This document shows, piece by piece, positions 1-10,558 of a DNA stretch of 64,000 nucleotides. The stretch is from the NCBI RefSeq assembly GCF_003369915.1, contig NW_022881603.1, positions 21,883,515-21,947,514 of the forward strand, written 5' to 3'. How positions within the stretch are numbered: position 1 is the stretch's first letter; each line of letters begins with the position of its first letter. Below the pieces are notes generated by a model. The model saw only the letters and a list, made by a program, of their open reading frames with translations. It did not search any database and had not been told where the DNA came from. The DNA comes from Drosophila miranda (lineage: Eukaryota; Arthropoda; Insecta; Diptera; Drosophilidae). A program made the translations under genes and the position numbers.

Positions 1-3000
1 CTAATTAGACCCAACCTTTGGGGCGGATGTGGGGGCGGTGAAGAGCGAGTGGCCTTAGCCCATTTCTTCACCCAGGCTACGAAAAAGGTCAAACTCTCTT
101 CAAGAAACTTTTGCACAATCTGAGGGATTCCCCCGATAATATTTAGCCAAATATTTTGCTGCATATAATAAGTTGGACGTTGTCAAATTGCAGGAGAAGT
201 GGGGCCCGAAGAGCTCCCAGAATGCTTATGAATGTTGCATGAGCTGGGCAAGTGATGATAAAATGAACTGAAAAAGCTTTGTTCTTTGCATCCACGCTCG
301 ACATTTTGATACCTCTTAATGGCTTTATGGATAAGAGGTAAAACGTAGTGTAAACTTTTGGAAAGATTACCTGATTTCTATGAAAATAAGATGATTATTT
401 GATAGTACACCCTGGCTACACGGGACTACGAGGTACGAAAGCCATAAGGGCAACTGCAGAGCGTGAAGGACCAACCATGAAAAGCGAATGGAGAAACTAA
501 CACAAATAAGAATACTCGATCCACTCAAAATAAGGATAGCGCCCCTTTTTGTCGAGCTGCATGCCAAAAGGAAAAGGAGGAAGAAAACGAAATAAAAATA
601 AAATATAAATAAATATTTAATGTGCACGAAGAATGCGGAGCATGTTGGGGTTCTCGTGTTCGTTTGATATGCAGGGAATTCTTTTTTACTCTTAATCATT
701 TTTTCTGTGCCGCTTTTGGACTTGAAATGTGAGCGGAAGTGGGAACTTTCCTTAATTGTGATTCCCTGAAAAATGAAACCCAGTTGAACAAAGTGTGGTA
801 CGAGACGGCAAAGGCACTAATGTGGTATAATCACAACAGTGTATGGAAGGCAGGTCTCAGTCCAGCCATGTCGCCATGCCACCCTTTCCATTCCTTTGAT
901 TGTTGAGCACTTTTCTCGCTTTCATCAGCATATGCGATGTGTGCAGTTGCCGCCTTGAAGTGCCTCTCAACTCCACGAAGGCGACAGGGCGACAGCGACA
1001 AGAACAAGGACACTTGCCACCTGCCTGAAGTAGATAAGAGGCAGAGGGAGAAGGTGATGGTGAAGCTGAATGAGTGGCTGGTAAAACGTCAAACGAGGCG
1101 CCACAAAAATGCCAACCCAATTGTAGCATTTTCATTAACCAAATTGTGCGCGTAAAATGTAAAATGGCAACTTCAGCAACTGGCAACAGCGCAAACGGAA
1201 CTCAATTAAACCTCTCTTAGGCCTTTGTACGGGAATCTCGTGCAAAGGTTTTTCCTGACTGCTTTAATTAACGCCTGGAAGCAGATTCATTAACAGCCCA
1301 AAGGTCAGACGAGACCCATGGAATATGCACAAGTGAATGAATGTCACCTAGATACGAGTATGTCCGATTCTGTGCCTCTGTGGGGTTTGTGGCTGCAGTT
1401 CATTGGAGCCCCGACTGTGATTTATAACCCCGCCTTTCACCGAATCTCCTTTAATTATGTGTAAATTCTCGCATATTATAAATAGCGGCAAAGCTTGCGC
1501 CTAGTTGGCGGCTGGAATTCCGCTTTAATCTTCGGCCACAGAATGGATTCCATCTGACGGGTTGCCTCACGCTCGACTGGCTGCAAGTGGCAAACAGAAT
1601 TTGCCCGCAGGATGTGTGCTGTGGGTGCTGCCCCTGCCACCCGATCCGCTTAGCTGAGCCCCAGTCTCATCTCTGCTTTGGGGGCGAGGACTAATTAAAT
1701 ATTTGTTGTGCCAGGCTCTGACAACGCTGTAATTGTTGAAGGAAACTTTGGACATGCTCATGAGGGGGAAATGGAACTTAAAGCTGTCAGAGAAAGCAGC
1801 GGTTCCACTGGCAATGGCTGTGACACTGGCACCAGCACCGGCACTGGCACTGGCACTGGTACATTTCAATTTCAATGTTCTCTGTGCTAATCGAATTCAA
1901 GCAAAGCAATGGCTGCCAGTTGAAACTGTTCCTTCTTCTTGTTGTTGCCACCGTTGCAGAATCACGTATACGTATTCGTCTGAAGTGGTATATTTCGCTT
2001 TCTTTCGTGGCCTAGTTACTGAGATATCTTGGGGCTCTCAAATAGGAGAGGTTCCTGCTTTTACTGGAGAAAATCAATCAAATTTTGAGTGGTAAAGTGT
2101 TTGACATCCCCGTTCGCTTAATTGATTGCCCCATCAGCAGCAGAAACATCACAACACATTAAACGCTTCTTGACTGTTTAATTGAGGAGAAGTTTACGCA
2201 GAACAGAGTTTGATATGTTAATCGGGTCATAAGTTCATCAAATTATGCCCATTAAAAGCCGAAAACTGTTGTTACACCTTCCTCTCACATTTGACTTTGC
2301 TGTGACTGTGACTGTGTAAAGTTGCTGGTTATTGATTAGTTTCAAACTTTATTCATCGCATAATCATTCAATCCTCTGAAATTTAAAACCTTCGTCAGAA
2401 GAAACTTTTCCATTTTCTCTCTATCCTGTGGGTCTTGTGGCATTGGCAATTTATTTACATATTTCAAGATGCAGCATTGACATTTGCAACACAGTAGCGG
2501 CAATAATGCATACCACAGAATACATACATAACTCGCTGATTCTGGGTTAACGATTCTGCGGCTTACTTTTAAGGGGTTGCTGGGGTTCGGAGCGAAAGTT
2601 TCTCTGGCGGTTTTCTGCGGAATGTAAAGCAATACAATGAACAGCACACAAAACTCCCTGCAGAAAGTTGGTTCTGTGTTATTTCGGGATCTCTAATTGG
2701 CTCATAAATAATACAGCAAGGCAACAAGTCAGTCTTGGGAACAGATAGTACTAATACGAGCATAGAGTGTGTCTAAACATACTTGAACGGAATCCATTTA
2801 AAGAGCAAGCCGCAACCTTTTCCCTTTTGCTGTTTTTGTGGGGAGAATAAATGCACATATATTTTTCGGACGAATAGATGAAATGCTGAACGAGATATGG
2901 ATGGTATAATTGGTTTTTGTGGGAAAGGGACCTACACTTCTTGGCAACAACTTTTGGCCAGCTGCTGCGGTCGTTCCACTCTCCTCTCCTACATTACTTG

Positions 3001-3492
3001 TCAGTCCATCTCTTTCGTATTAGGAGCTGTCGAGCGAAAAAGAACTCCATCTCCTTTTTTGGGAGGCCGAAAAGCCAATTTATAAACATCAAGGAATACA
3101 AAATGTGTTGACAAGCATCGCACCGAAATCCAAAAGTTTTCCTTCTTCCCTAATTGTGTTTGCCTAATTCAATGAGAGTCTCCTGCTTAACTGAATGCCA
3201 CTGCAGGCTCGCTCTTCTGGCTGCCTTCAAGCTCACAAGCAGTGCCAACTAATGCAATTTGAATTTTTCCGATAATGTTATTTGCACAAGTTTCGCTTTC
3301 AATTAACGTGTCCAACATCAAAGCTGCTGGGACAATCCTTTTTGGGCCTGAAACACAGCACAGCATAGCACAGCACACGGCAGTAATTAATTGAGTTGAC
3401 CAGCCTTCCCTCCTTCCTTGCTTCGGTGTTGTTCGGCGATAAGAATAATGCAAAGGAGCACCGATATCATTGTTGTAGCCCCCCAACAGGGC
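1..3492. other. Intergenic or intronic DNA without a recognisable gene
   Basis: No open frame here has a recognisable domain, fly-like codon use or a plausible chain of splice sites. There are A/T-rich stretches and a short GGCACT/GGCACC run near 1830-1862, but no transposon end that I recognise. It forms the left flank of the tandem duplication that begins at 3493. It could be intergenic or part of a long intron; the sequence alone does not decide. Confidence 0.5.
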
Positions 3493-4358
3493 GACCATTA
3501 GCGAAGGTGTGGCCTGTCACTGACAGACAGGACAGGAGCCTGAAGGTGACAGAAAAGGACTCACTGAAATGGTTTTGGGATCTGCGAATCCGTTTCGTTC
3601 TTTCGTTTCGCTTCGCCACTTTTATGTCGGGCCCTTACTGTCAGAACTGTTATTGTCGCATGAGCCAGAATGTCGACGTTTTAATTGTAGGACATTTCGG
3701 CCAGACAACGGGGCGTATACAAATTGCGGCTTCTATGTATTTGCGGTCTGTCTGCCCTTGACAGAAGAATGTTACGGGTGAAGGTAAACCCATCAAAAAA
3801 CACTTACCAAACTGAACCAGCAAAGGGATACACATTCAAATTCGCAGCCAAGCAATTGAATACGGGACTGAGTGGATCTGGAACCTATGTGCAATCGAGC
3901 GGGGCGGAGCACACCAAAAGCAGCAACTGCAATTATAAGTACGAGTATTCACACATTCATTCACTGGAAATCCGATACCTTGACAGTTTTCGTATTGCAA
4001 TAAAAAGCATTTTCCCGCACTCCCTGCCACCCCACTCTGACCCGATTCAAAGGGAGTTCAATTGAAAAATGCCTTTTCAGAAATGTTTCACATTTCAAAT
4101 TACAATGTCATGGAAATTTTCGTGCTGTTTAATGCTCTATGGGTTGGCGCGGTAGTCTGGCATTTTCCTTAACCCGGCGTTAAGGCGCCCCCCCCGTGAA
4201 GTGGTCCGTTTTGTAGGGTATTCCTTCGATGTAATTGGAATCTTGACATATACACAGGGCTTACAGAATTTACTTGAATCGATTTGACTTTGCCACTGAC
4301 TTTCACATCAACAATCATGTTCGATAGACATTGGATTCCAAAGGATATTGATTCCAGT

Positions 4359-5558
4359 ATGTGGCTGTTATTTCTGTCCCTCATACTGCCGCCCCTTGTG
4401 GCACCAAGCCCCCTCACGGAGCTGTACCGTGTGCCCCTGCGTCGGTTTCCCTCGGCCCGGAATCGCTTCGTGCAGTTTGGCATACGGATGGATCGATTGC
4501 GACTGAAGTACAGCAGAGTGGATGGGCGCAGTCGGCCGAGAGGCGACTGGGAGGTGAGAAGCGAGCCACTGAGCAACTACCTAGACGCTCAGTACTTTGG
4601 GCCGATCACCATCGGCAGCCCGCCGCAGACCTTCAAGGTGATCTTCGACACGGGATCCTCCAACCTGTGGGTACCCTCCACCAGCTGCGCCCCCACGATG
4701 GTGGCCTGCATGGTGCACAGTCGCTACAACGCGCAGCAGTCGAGCAGCCATCGCCGGAACGGTGTCCGCTTCGCCATCCACTACGGCAGCGGGAGTCTGG
4801 CCGGTTACCTCTCCAGCGACACGGTGCGGGTGGCTGGCCTGGAGATCCGGAATCAGACATTCGCAGAGGTCACCACGATGCCGGGCCCCATCTTCCTGGC
4901 AGCAAAATTTGATGGGATCTTCGGGCTGGCCTATCAAAGCATCTCCATGCAGGGTGTTAAGCCTCCATTCTACGCGATAATGGAGCAGAAGCTCCTCAGC
5001 AACCCCGTGTTTAGTGTGTACCTCAACAGGCGGCAGGAGCACCCAGAGGGGGGAGCTCTGTTCTTCGGGGGATCCAATCCGAGGTACTACCGAGGCAACT
5101 TCACCTACGTTCCGGTGAGCCATCGCGCCTACTGGCAGGTGAGGATGGAGGCGGCTAACATCAATGACCTGCGACTCTGCCAGCATGGCTGCGAGGTCAT
5201 CATCGACACGGGGACCTCCTTTTTGGCCCTGCCCTACGACCAGGCGATTCTCATCAATGAGTCGATAGGCGGAACACCCTCCGAGTATGGCCAGTACTCT
5301 GTTCCCTGCGACCAGGTTCCGCAGCTGCCACGACTGACCTTTCGCCTCGGGAGTCGACAGTTCTTCCTGGACGGTAGCAACTACATCTTCCGCGACGTCT
5401 ACCAGGATCGCGAGATCTGCTTCTCGGCCATCATCGGCGTGGACCTGCCCTCGCCTAGTGGTCCCCTGTGGATACTCGGGGACGTCTTTCTGGGCAAATA
5501 CTACACGGAGTTTGATATGGGCAACCATCGGATTGGATTTGCCGAGGCCAACAACTAA
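4359..5558 (+). CDS. Pepsin/cathepsin D-like aspartic endopeptidase, secreted zymogen
   Basis: This is a family A1 aspartic protease of about 399 residues in a single exon. The chosen ATG at 4359 starts a strong signal peptide (MWLLFLSLILPPLVA), followed by a propeptide rich in Arg. An in-frame ATG at 4317 would put 14 residues before the signal peptide and is less likely. The first catalytic motif DTGSSNLWVPS has its Asp near residue 97, the flap Tyr (HYGSGS) is near residue 142, and the second motif DTGTSF has its Asp near residue 283, so both active-site lobes are present. The end, with WILGDVFLGKYYTEFD, is typical of the family. It should be secreted or lysosomal and cleave proteins at acid pH, possibly in gut. 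It is the intact member of the tandem pair. Synteny with Sin1 suggests the CG10104 orthologue, but that is inference. Confidence 0.9.
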   Translation: MWLLFLSLILPPLVAPSPLTELYRVPLRRFPSARNRFVQFGIRMDRLRLKYSRVDGRSRPRGDWEVRSEPLSNYLDAQYFGPITIGSPPQTFKVIFDTGSSNLWVPSTSCAPTMVACMVHSRYNAQQSSSHRRNGVRFAIHYGSGSLAGYLSSDTVRVAGLEIRNQTFAEVTTMPGPIFLAAKFDGIFGLAYQSISMQGVKPPFYAIMEQKLLSNPVFSVYLNRRQEHPEGGALFFGGSNPRYYRGNFTYVPVSHRAYWQVRMEAANINDLRLCQHGCEVIIDTGTSFLALPYDQAILINESIGGTPSEYGQYSVPCDQVPQLPRLTFRLGSRQFFLDGSNYIFRDVYQDREICFSAIIGVDLPSPSGPLWILGDVFLGKYYTEFDMGNHRIGFAEANN

Positions 5559-6106
5559 TCCAACTGTTTATCTTCGATGTGGTTCTTTCTTGTTGGAAAA
5601 GCAAGAAGTTTTATTGTTCCATTAATATATACATATATATTTTGCAGCTGTTGTTACAATCGAGCAAACCCCTTAGCAGGGGGAGGGATAGGGGGTTTTT
5701 GGGATTCTTCCAACAAGCTGTTGCTATTTTTGGGCACGTGTATGTCACGATATTAGGCCTGGAAGGCTGGGGCTGGAGGGGACTGAAATCAGAGCGGAAT
5801 TTTATTATTTTATTACCTGCTCCCCCATGCATTATGCGAGTAGTACTTCTCTCTCCGCTGCCCTGCCTACTCCCAGTGTCCTTCGTGGGCGGAAGTTAAT
5901 CAAAAATCGCTTGCAGCCAGATGATAGAGGAAGCCTTCTCTGGCATGGAGCTCTCCCTTGGGCGAACTGTGGATGTAATTGATTCCTTGGCAAAAACAAT
6001 GTCTCTTTTGTCTGCCTTAGCTTCTTCCTTTTCCCCGATGCGTCGCCTTTGGGAGGCTCTCCTTTCTGCCGGAATGGAATGCAAATTGTGAGCTTTAAAA
6101 GATCCA

Positions 6107-6112
6107 AATAAA
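6107..6112 (+). terminator. Candidate poly(A) signal AATAAA of the protease gene
   Basis: AATAAA occurs about 550 bp after the stop codon and inside the duplicated unit, so copy 2 has the same site near 8422. No closer canonical signal was noticed. Usage is inferred. Confidence 0.35.
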
Positions 6113-6319
6113 TAACTTTAAGTTTACGACTGACGCGTTGGAAAAGATTATATTGGAACTCATTGTCCCAGTCCCTGTTTCTGTAGCGGTATCCGGTTTA
6201 TATCTGTGGTTTCTGGCGGCTTTTACGATGCTGCCTAAAGAAAAACTGAGAATACCCTGGAAAGGAAAGCCAAGGAAAAGAGAAGTCGCCAAGGGGGCAC
6301 AGACGGTACAGCCACCTCT

Positions 6320-8635
6320 GACCATTAGCGAAGGTGTGGCCTGTCACTGACAGACAGGACAGGAGCCTGAAGGTGACAGAAAAGGACTCACTGAAATGGT
6401 TTTGGGATCTGCGAATCCGTTTCGTTCTTTCGTTTCGCTTCGCCACTTTTATGTCGGGCCCTTACTGTCAGAACTGTTATTGTCGCATGAGCCAGAATGT
6501 CGACGTTTTAATTGTAGGACATTTCGGCCAGACAACGGGGCGTATACAAATTGCGGCTTCTATGTATTTGCGGTCTGTCTGCCCTTGACAGAAGAATGTT
6601 ACGGGTGAAGGTAAACCCATCAAAAAACACTTACCAAACTGAACCAGCAAAGGGATACACATTCAAATTCGCAGCCAAGCAATTGAATACGGGACTGAGT
6701 GGATCTGGAACCTATGTGCAATCGAGCGGGGCGGAGCACACCAAAAGCAGCAACTGCAATTATAAGTACGAGTATTCACACATTCATTCACTGGAAATCC
6801 GATACCTTGACAGTTTTCGTATTGCAATAAAAAGCATTTTCCCGCACTCCCTGCCACCCCACTCTGACCCGATTCAAAGGGAGTTCAATTGAAAAATGCC
6901 TTTTCAGAAATGTTTCACATTTCAAATTACAATGTCATGGAAATTTTCGTGCTGTTTAATGCCCTATGGGTTGGCGCGGTAGTCTGGCATTTTCCTTAAC
7001 CCGGCGTTAAGGCGCACTCCCCTTGAAGTGGTCCGTTTTGTAGGGTATTCCTTCGATGTAATTGGAATCTTGACATATACACAGGGCTTACAGAATTTAC
7101 TTGAATCGATTTGACTTTGCCACTGACTTTCACATCAACAATCATGTTCGATAGACATTGGATTCCAAAGGATATTGATTCCAGTATGTGGCTGTTATTT
7201 CTGTCCCTCATACTGCCGCCCCTTGTGGCACCAAGCCCCCTCACGGAGCTGTACCGTGTGCCCCTGCGTCGGTTTCCCTCGGCCCGGAATCGCTTCGTGC
7301 AGTTTGGCATACGGATGGATCGATTACGACTGAAGTACAGCAGAGTGGATGGGCGCAGTCGGCCGAGAGGCGACTGGGAGGTGAGAAGCGAGCCACTGAG
7401 CAACTACCTAGACGCTCAGTACTTTGGGCCGATCACCATCGGCAGCCCGCCGCAGACCTTCAAGGTGATCTTCGACACGGGATCCTCCAACCTGTGGGTA
7501 CCCTCCACCAGCTGCGCCCCCACGATGGTGGCCTGCATGGTGCACAGTCGCTACAACGCGCGGCAGTCGAGCAGCCATCGCCGGAACGGTGTCCGCTTCG
7601 CCATCCACTACGGCAGCGGGAGTCTGGCCGGTTACCTCTCCAGCGACACGGTGCGGGTGGCTGGCCTGGAGATCCGGAATCAGACATTCGCAGAGGTCAC
7701 CACGATGCCGGGCCCCATCTTCCTGGCAGCAAAATTTGATGGGATCTTCGGGCTGGCCTATCAAAGCATCTCCATGCAGGGTGTTAAGCCTCCATTCTAC
7801 GCGATAATGGCAAATACTACACGGAGTTTGATATGGGCAACCATCGGATTGGATTTGCCGAGGCCAAGAACTAATCCAACTGTTTATCTTCGATGTGGTT
7901 CTTTCTTGTTGGAAAAGCAAGAAGTTTTATTGTTCCATTAATATATACATATATATTTTGCAGCTGTTGTTACAATCGAGCAAACCCCTTAGCAGGGGGA
8001 GGGATGGGGGTTTTTGGGATTCTTCCAACAAGCTGTTGCTATTTTTGGGCACGTGTATGTCACGATATTAGGCCTGGAAGGCTGGGGCTGGAGGGGACTG
8101 AAATCAGAGCGGAATTTTATTATTTTATTACCTGCTCCCCCATGCATTATGCGAGTAGTACTTCTCTCTCCGCTGCCCTGCCTACTCCCAGTGTCCTTCG
8201 TGGGCGGAAGTTAATCAAAAATCGCTTGCAGCCAGATGATAGAGGAAGCCTTCTCTGGCATGGAGCTCTCCCTTGGGCGAACTGTGGATGTAATTGATTC
8301 CTTGGCAAAAACAATGTCTCTTTTGTCTGCCTTAGCTTCTTCCTTTTCCCCGATGTGTCGCCTTTGGGAGGCTCTCCTTTCTGCCGGAATGGAATGCAAA
8401 TTGTGAGCTTTAAAAGATCCAAATAAATAACTTTAAGTTTACGACTGACGCGTTGGAAAAGATTATATTGGAACTCATTGTCCCAGTCCCTGTTTCTGTA
8501 GCGGTATCCGGTTTATATCTGTGGTTTCTGGCGGCTTTTACGATGCTGCCTAAAGAAAAACTGAGAATACCCTGGAAAGGAAAGCCAAGGAAAAGAGAAG
8601 TCGCCAAGGGGGCACAGACGGTACAGCCACCTCTG
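6320..8635 (+). repeat. Tandem segmental duplication, copy 2 (about 2316 bp, internally deleted)
   Basis: This is a direct copy of 3493-6319. It joins copy 1 without a gap at CACCTCT/GACCATT and leaves the duplication at about 8635, where unique sequence (GTGTGGCTCTGCAG) resumes. Compared with copy 1 it lacks the equivalent of 4984-5494 (511 bp). The deletion ends share GG, so the junction at 7809-7810 looks like microhomology end joining. There is also a 1-bp difference in the G-run near 8005. Confidence 0.93.
7186..7941 (+). pseudogene. Truncated aspartic protease duplicate lacking the second catalytic Asp
   Basis: This is the copy-2 counterpart of the intact protease. It keeps the ATG, signal peptide, propeptide, first DTGSS motif and flap Tyr almost unchanged. 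At 7810 the 511-bp deletion removes about 170 codons, including the DTGTSF motif, and since 511 is not a multiple of three the remaining C-terminal bases are read out of frame for about 44 codons to a stop at 7941. An A1 protease needs both Asp residues in one chain, so this product cannot be an active monomeric enzyme. The upstream region is duplicated too, so it may still be transcribed. A secreted half-protease is possible, but I treat it as a pseudogene. Confidence 0.88.
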
Positions 8636-9445
8636 AGTGTGGCTCTGCAGCTCTCTAGAGTATCAGCTCTATCAAACAGTGTTTAACTACTTGTTAGTTA
8701 TACATACTCATAAGTATATACAACATTCTATGTACAACGTGTATGTACTTGTTAGTATTGGAATTGCCTTTTTTATGTGCACGCAGGGTATCCTTTAGTC
8801 TGAATCTGTGCACTACCTTTCTCTAATCCAAATTTTGAACCTGCATTGCTGTTTGTGCTCAATAAACCAACCAGATTCCTGGCAGATTCAACATTAGTTG
8901 CGCAAATATTCGATAATAAAGTGCCATTAGCCGCAAACGCCTTTCCGTACCCTCAAGGCCTTTCAACTTGTAGAAGAGGTAAGTGTTTTCCATGGAAACG
9001 CTCTTAAGGGCTAAAGCGCTTGCTGCCATTTAAAAGCTAAGCTGTTGGCTGACAAGCCGGATACTCGTCGTGGCTTGTGGCCTTTTGCAACACCCATAAT
9101 ATCCTCCCACTGCCTCTGGACTGTGCAATAAGAAGAGCATGCCAGATTCTACTTTTTGCTGGAACACCGATAGCAGATTGCAGCCTTTTACCCATGGCCT
9201 TTGCGCAATCAACTGCCTTGGATGTCGGATGGCGAATGATGGCTGTAAAAGCCCCGTCACGCCCACCTGCTGTTCAGCTCATATCCTTTTGAGAGTGTTC
9301 AGGGCTTTTTGCATTCGATGTGGGAAGGTGCATGTTGATTGAATTTAACGTGACATTCTTATGTCCGTCAAAGGAAGCAATAAAATGTGTGTATCTTTTC
9401 CACGGAAAGCGAACACGCTCAGATATGTCAATAATTGTAAGTAAA
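8636..9445. other. Unique DNA between the duplication and a DINE-1 element
   Basis: This stretch is A/T-rich near 8690-8760 with repeated TACTTGTTAGT motifs, and holds no supported reading frame. No TE end was recognised. Confidence 0.4.
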
Positions 9446-10558
9446 ACGAGGGGGAACGTTGTGAGTTGCTGCGGACACCGCAACTCTACAGTTATACCCG
9501 ATACTTAGTCAGTATGGCTCTCCTCCGGCAGACGCCGCTAATATTAAACGACACGACAAAGAGTGCGTGCGAGAGAGACAGACAATAAGTCTGAGCGTGA
9601 CGTCGGGCGCTGCGTAGCCAGTGCAAATTGATTTGTTCCTTTTGGGTATAAAAATTATCCGATCTGATCCAGATTCAGCAGTCTGATAGATATGGTCATT
9701 ATCTATGATTCTGCGTTTTTAGTTTTCTCGAATGTGCAATATTGTGGATGCAACAGATTTTCGTCCTTTGTGGGGGCGGAAGGGGGTGGGCCAAATTCTG
9801 AGATATACGTTTTATAGTGAGATCTAACAGAAGTGCGGATACCAAATTTGGTTACTCTAGTCTTAATAGTCTCTGAGATTTGTGGATGCCCCAGATTCTC
9901 GTCCTTTGCGGGGGCGGAAGGGGGTGTGGCGAAATTTGGACACGAAACGGTCAAGGTCCGATATCACAGGAGTGTGGATACCAAATTGTATTGCTCTGGC
10001 TCTTATAGTTTCTGAGATCCTTGAACTCATATTTAGCAATTGGCAAAGCCGACCATGAAACCTGTGTGTTAGAGAGAGACAGAGCGAGAAAGAATGAAAT
10101 TGTTTTCATGATTCTGGCTATAATCATTATACGATCTGGTTGAGATTTTACACTCTAGAACATATAGTCATCTTCTACGATTCTGCGTTTTTGGCTTTAT
10201 CGTATCTTTAAAAATGTGGATGCCACAGATTTTCGTCCTTTGTGGGGGCGGAAGTGGGCGGGGCGAAGTTTTGAAATATTTTTGTAGCAGTGACATATCA
10301 CAGAAGTCTGGATCCAAAACATCGTTGCTCTAGCTCTTATAGTCTTTGAGCACTAGGCGCTGAAGGGGACGGACAGACGGACAGACGGACGGACGGACAG
10401 ACGGACAGACAGACATGGCTCAATCGACTCGGCTATTGATGCTGATCAAGAATATATATACTTTATGGGGTCGGAAACGATTCCTTCTGGACGTTACACA
10501 CATCCACTTTTACCACAAATCTAATATACCCCAATACTCATTTTGAGTATCGGGTATA
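9446..10558 (-). mobile_element. DINE-1/INE-1-like Helitron, copy A (ISY-type, about 1.1 kb)
   Basis: Non-autonomous Helitron of the INE-1/DINE-1 family; its canonical TTATACCC end lies on the right, so it reads on the minus strand. Shared family landmarks are a left end ACGAGGGGGAACG, TTATACCCGATAC at 9492-9504 matched by its inverted partner GTATCGGGTATAA at 10546-10558, a GACGGACA microsatellite (10367-10424), and a block with TTTATGGGGTCGGAAACGAT that I recognise from INE-1. It has no coding capacity; the short open frames in it are incidental. It contains GA-rich tracts at 9568-9590 and 10069-10097. No target-site duplication was seen, as expected for Helitrons. Confidence 0.88.

Larger units (their letters stand above)
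3493..6319 (+). repeat. Tandem segmental duplication, copy 1 (2827 bp)
   Basis: The stretch from the GACCATTAGCG motif at 3493 to the CACCTCT at 6319 is repeated directly from 6320, at a constant offset of 2827 bp. The unit holds one protease gene, about 0.8 kb upstream and about 0.76 kb downstream. By eye the copies differ at only a handful of places (for example near 4185, 4492, 4735 and 5691, plus the large deletion in copy 2), so the event is recent. The dinucleotide GA sits at both outer breakpoints, which fits a microhomology-mediated or replication-slippage event. Confidence 0.93.

Noticed and set aside
4581..5528. 315-codon open frame on the minus strand opposite the protease
   Set aside because: It is a shadow of the GC-rich protease coding sequence; it has no recognisable domain, and the plus-strand frame fully explains the sequence.
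9703..9954. Repeated 60-110-codon frames with KFGIRTSVRSHYK-type sequence, also at 20293, 21907, 30278, 35869 and 61090
   Set aside because: They occur because the same non-coding DINE-1 element is repeated; lengths and frames change with every indel, so they are not genes.
10367..10424. Regular GACGGACA repeats that could be taken for a CRISPR-like array
   Set aside because: There are no spacers, the repeat unit is 4-8 bp, and it lies inside a eukaryotic Helitron; it is a microsatellite.
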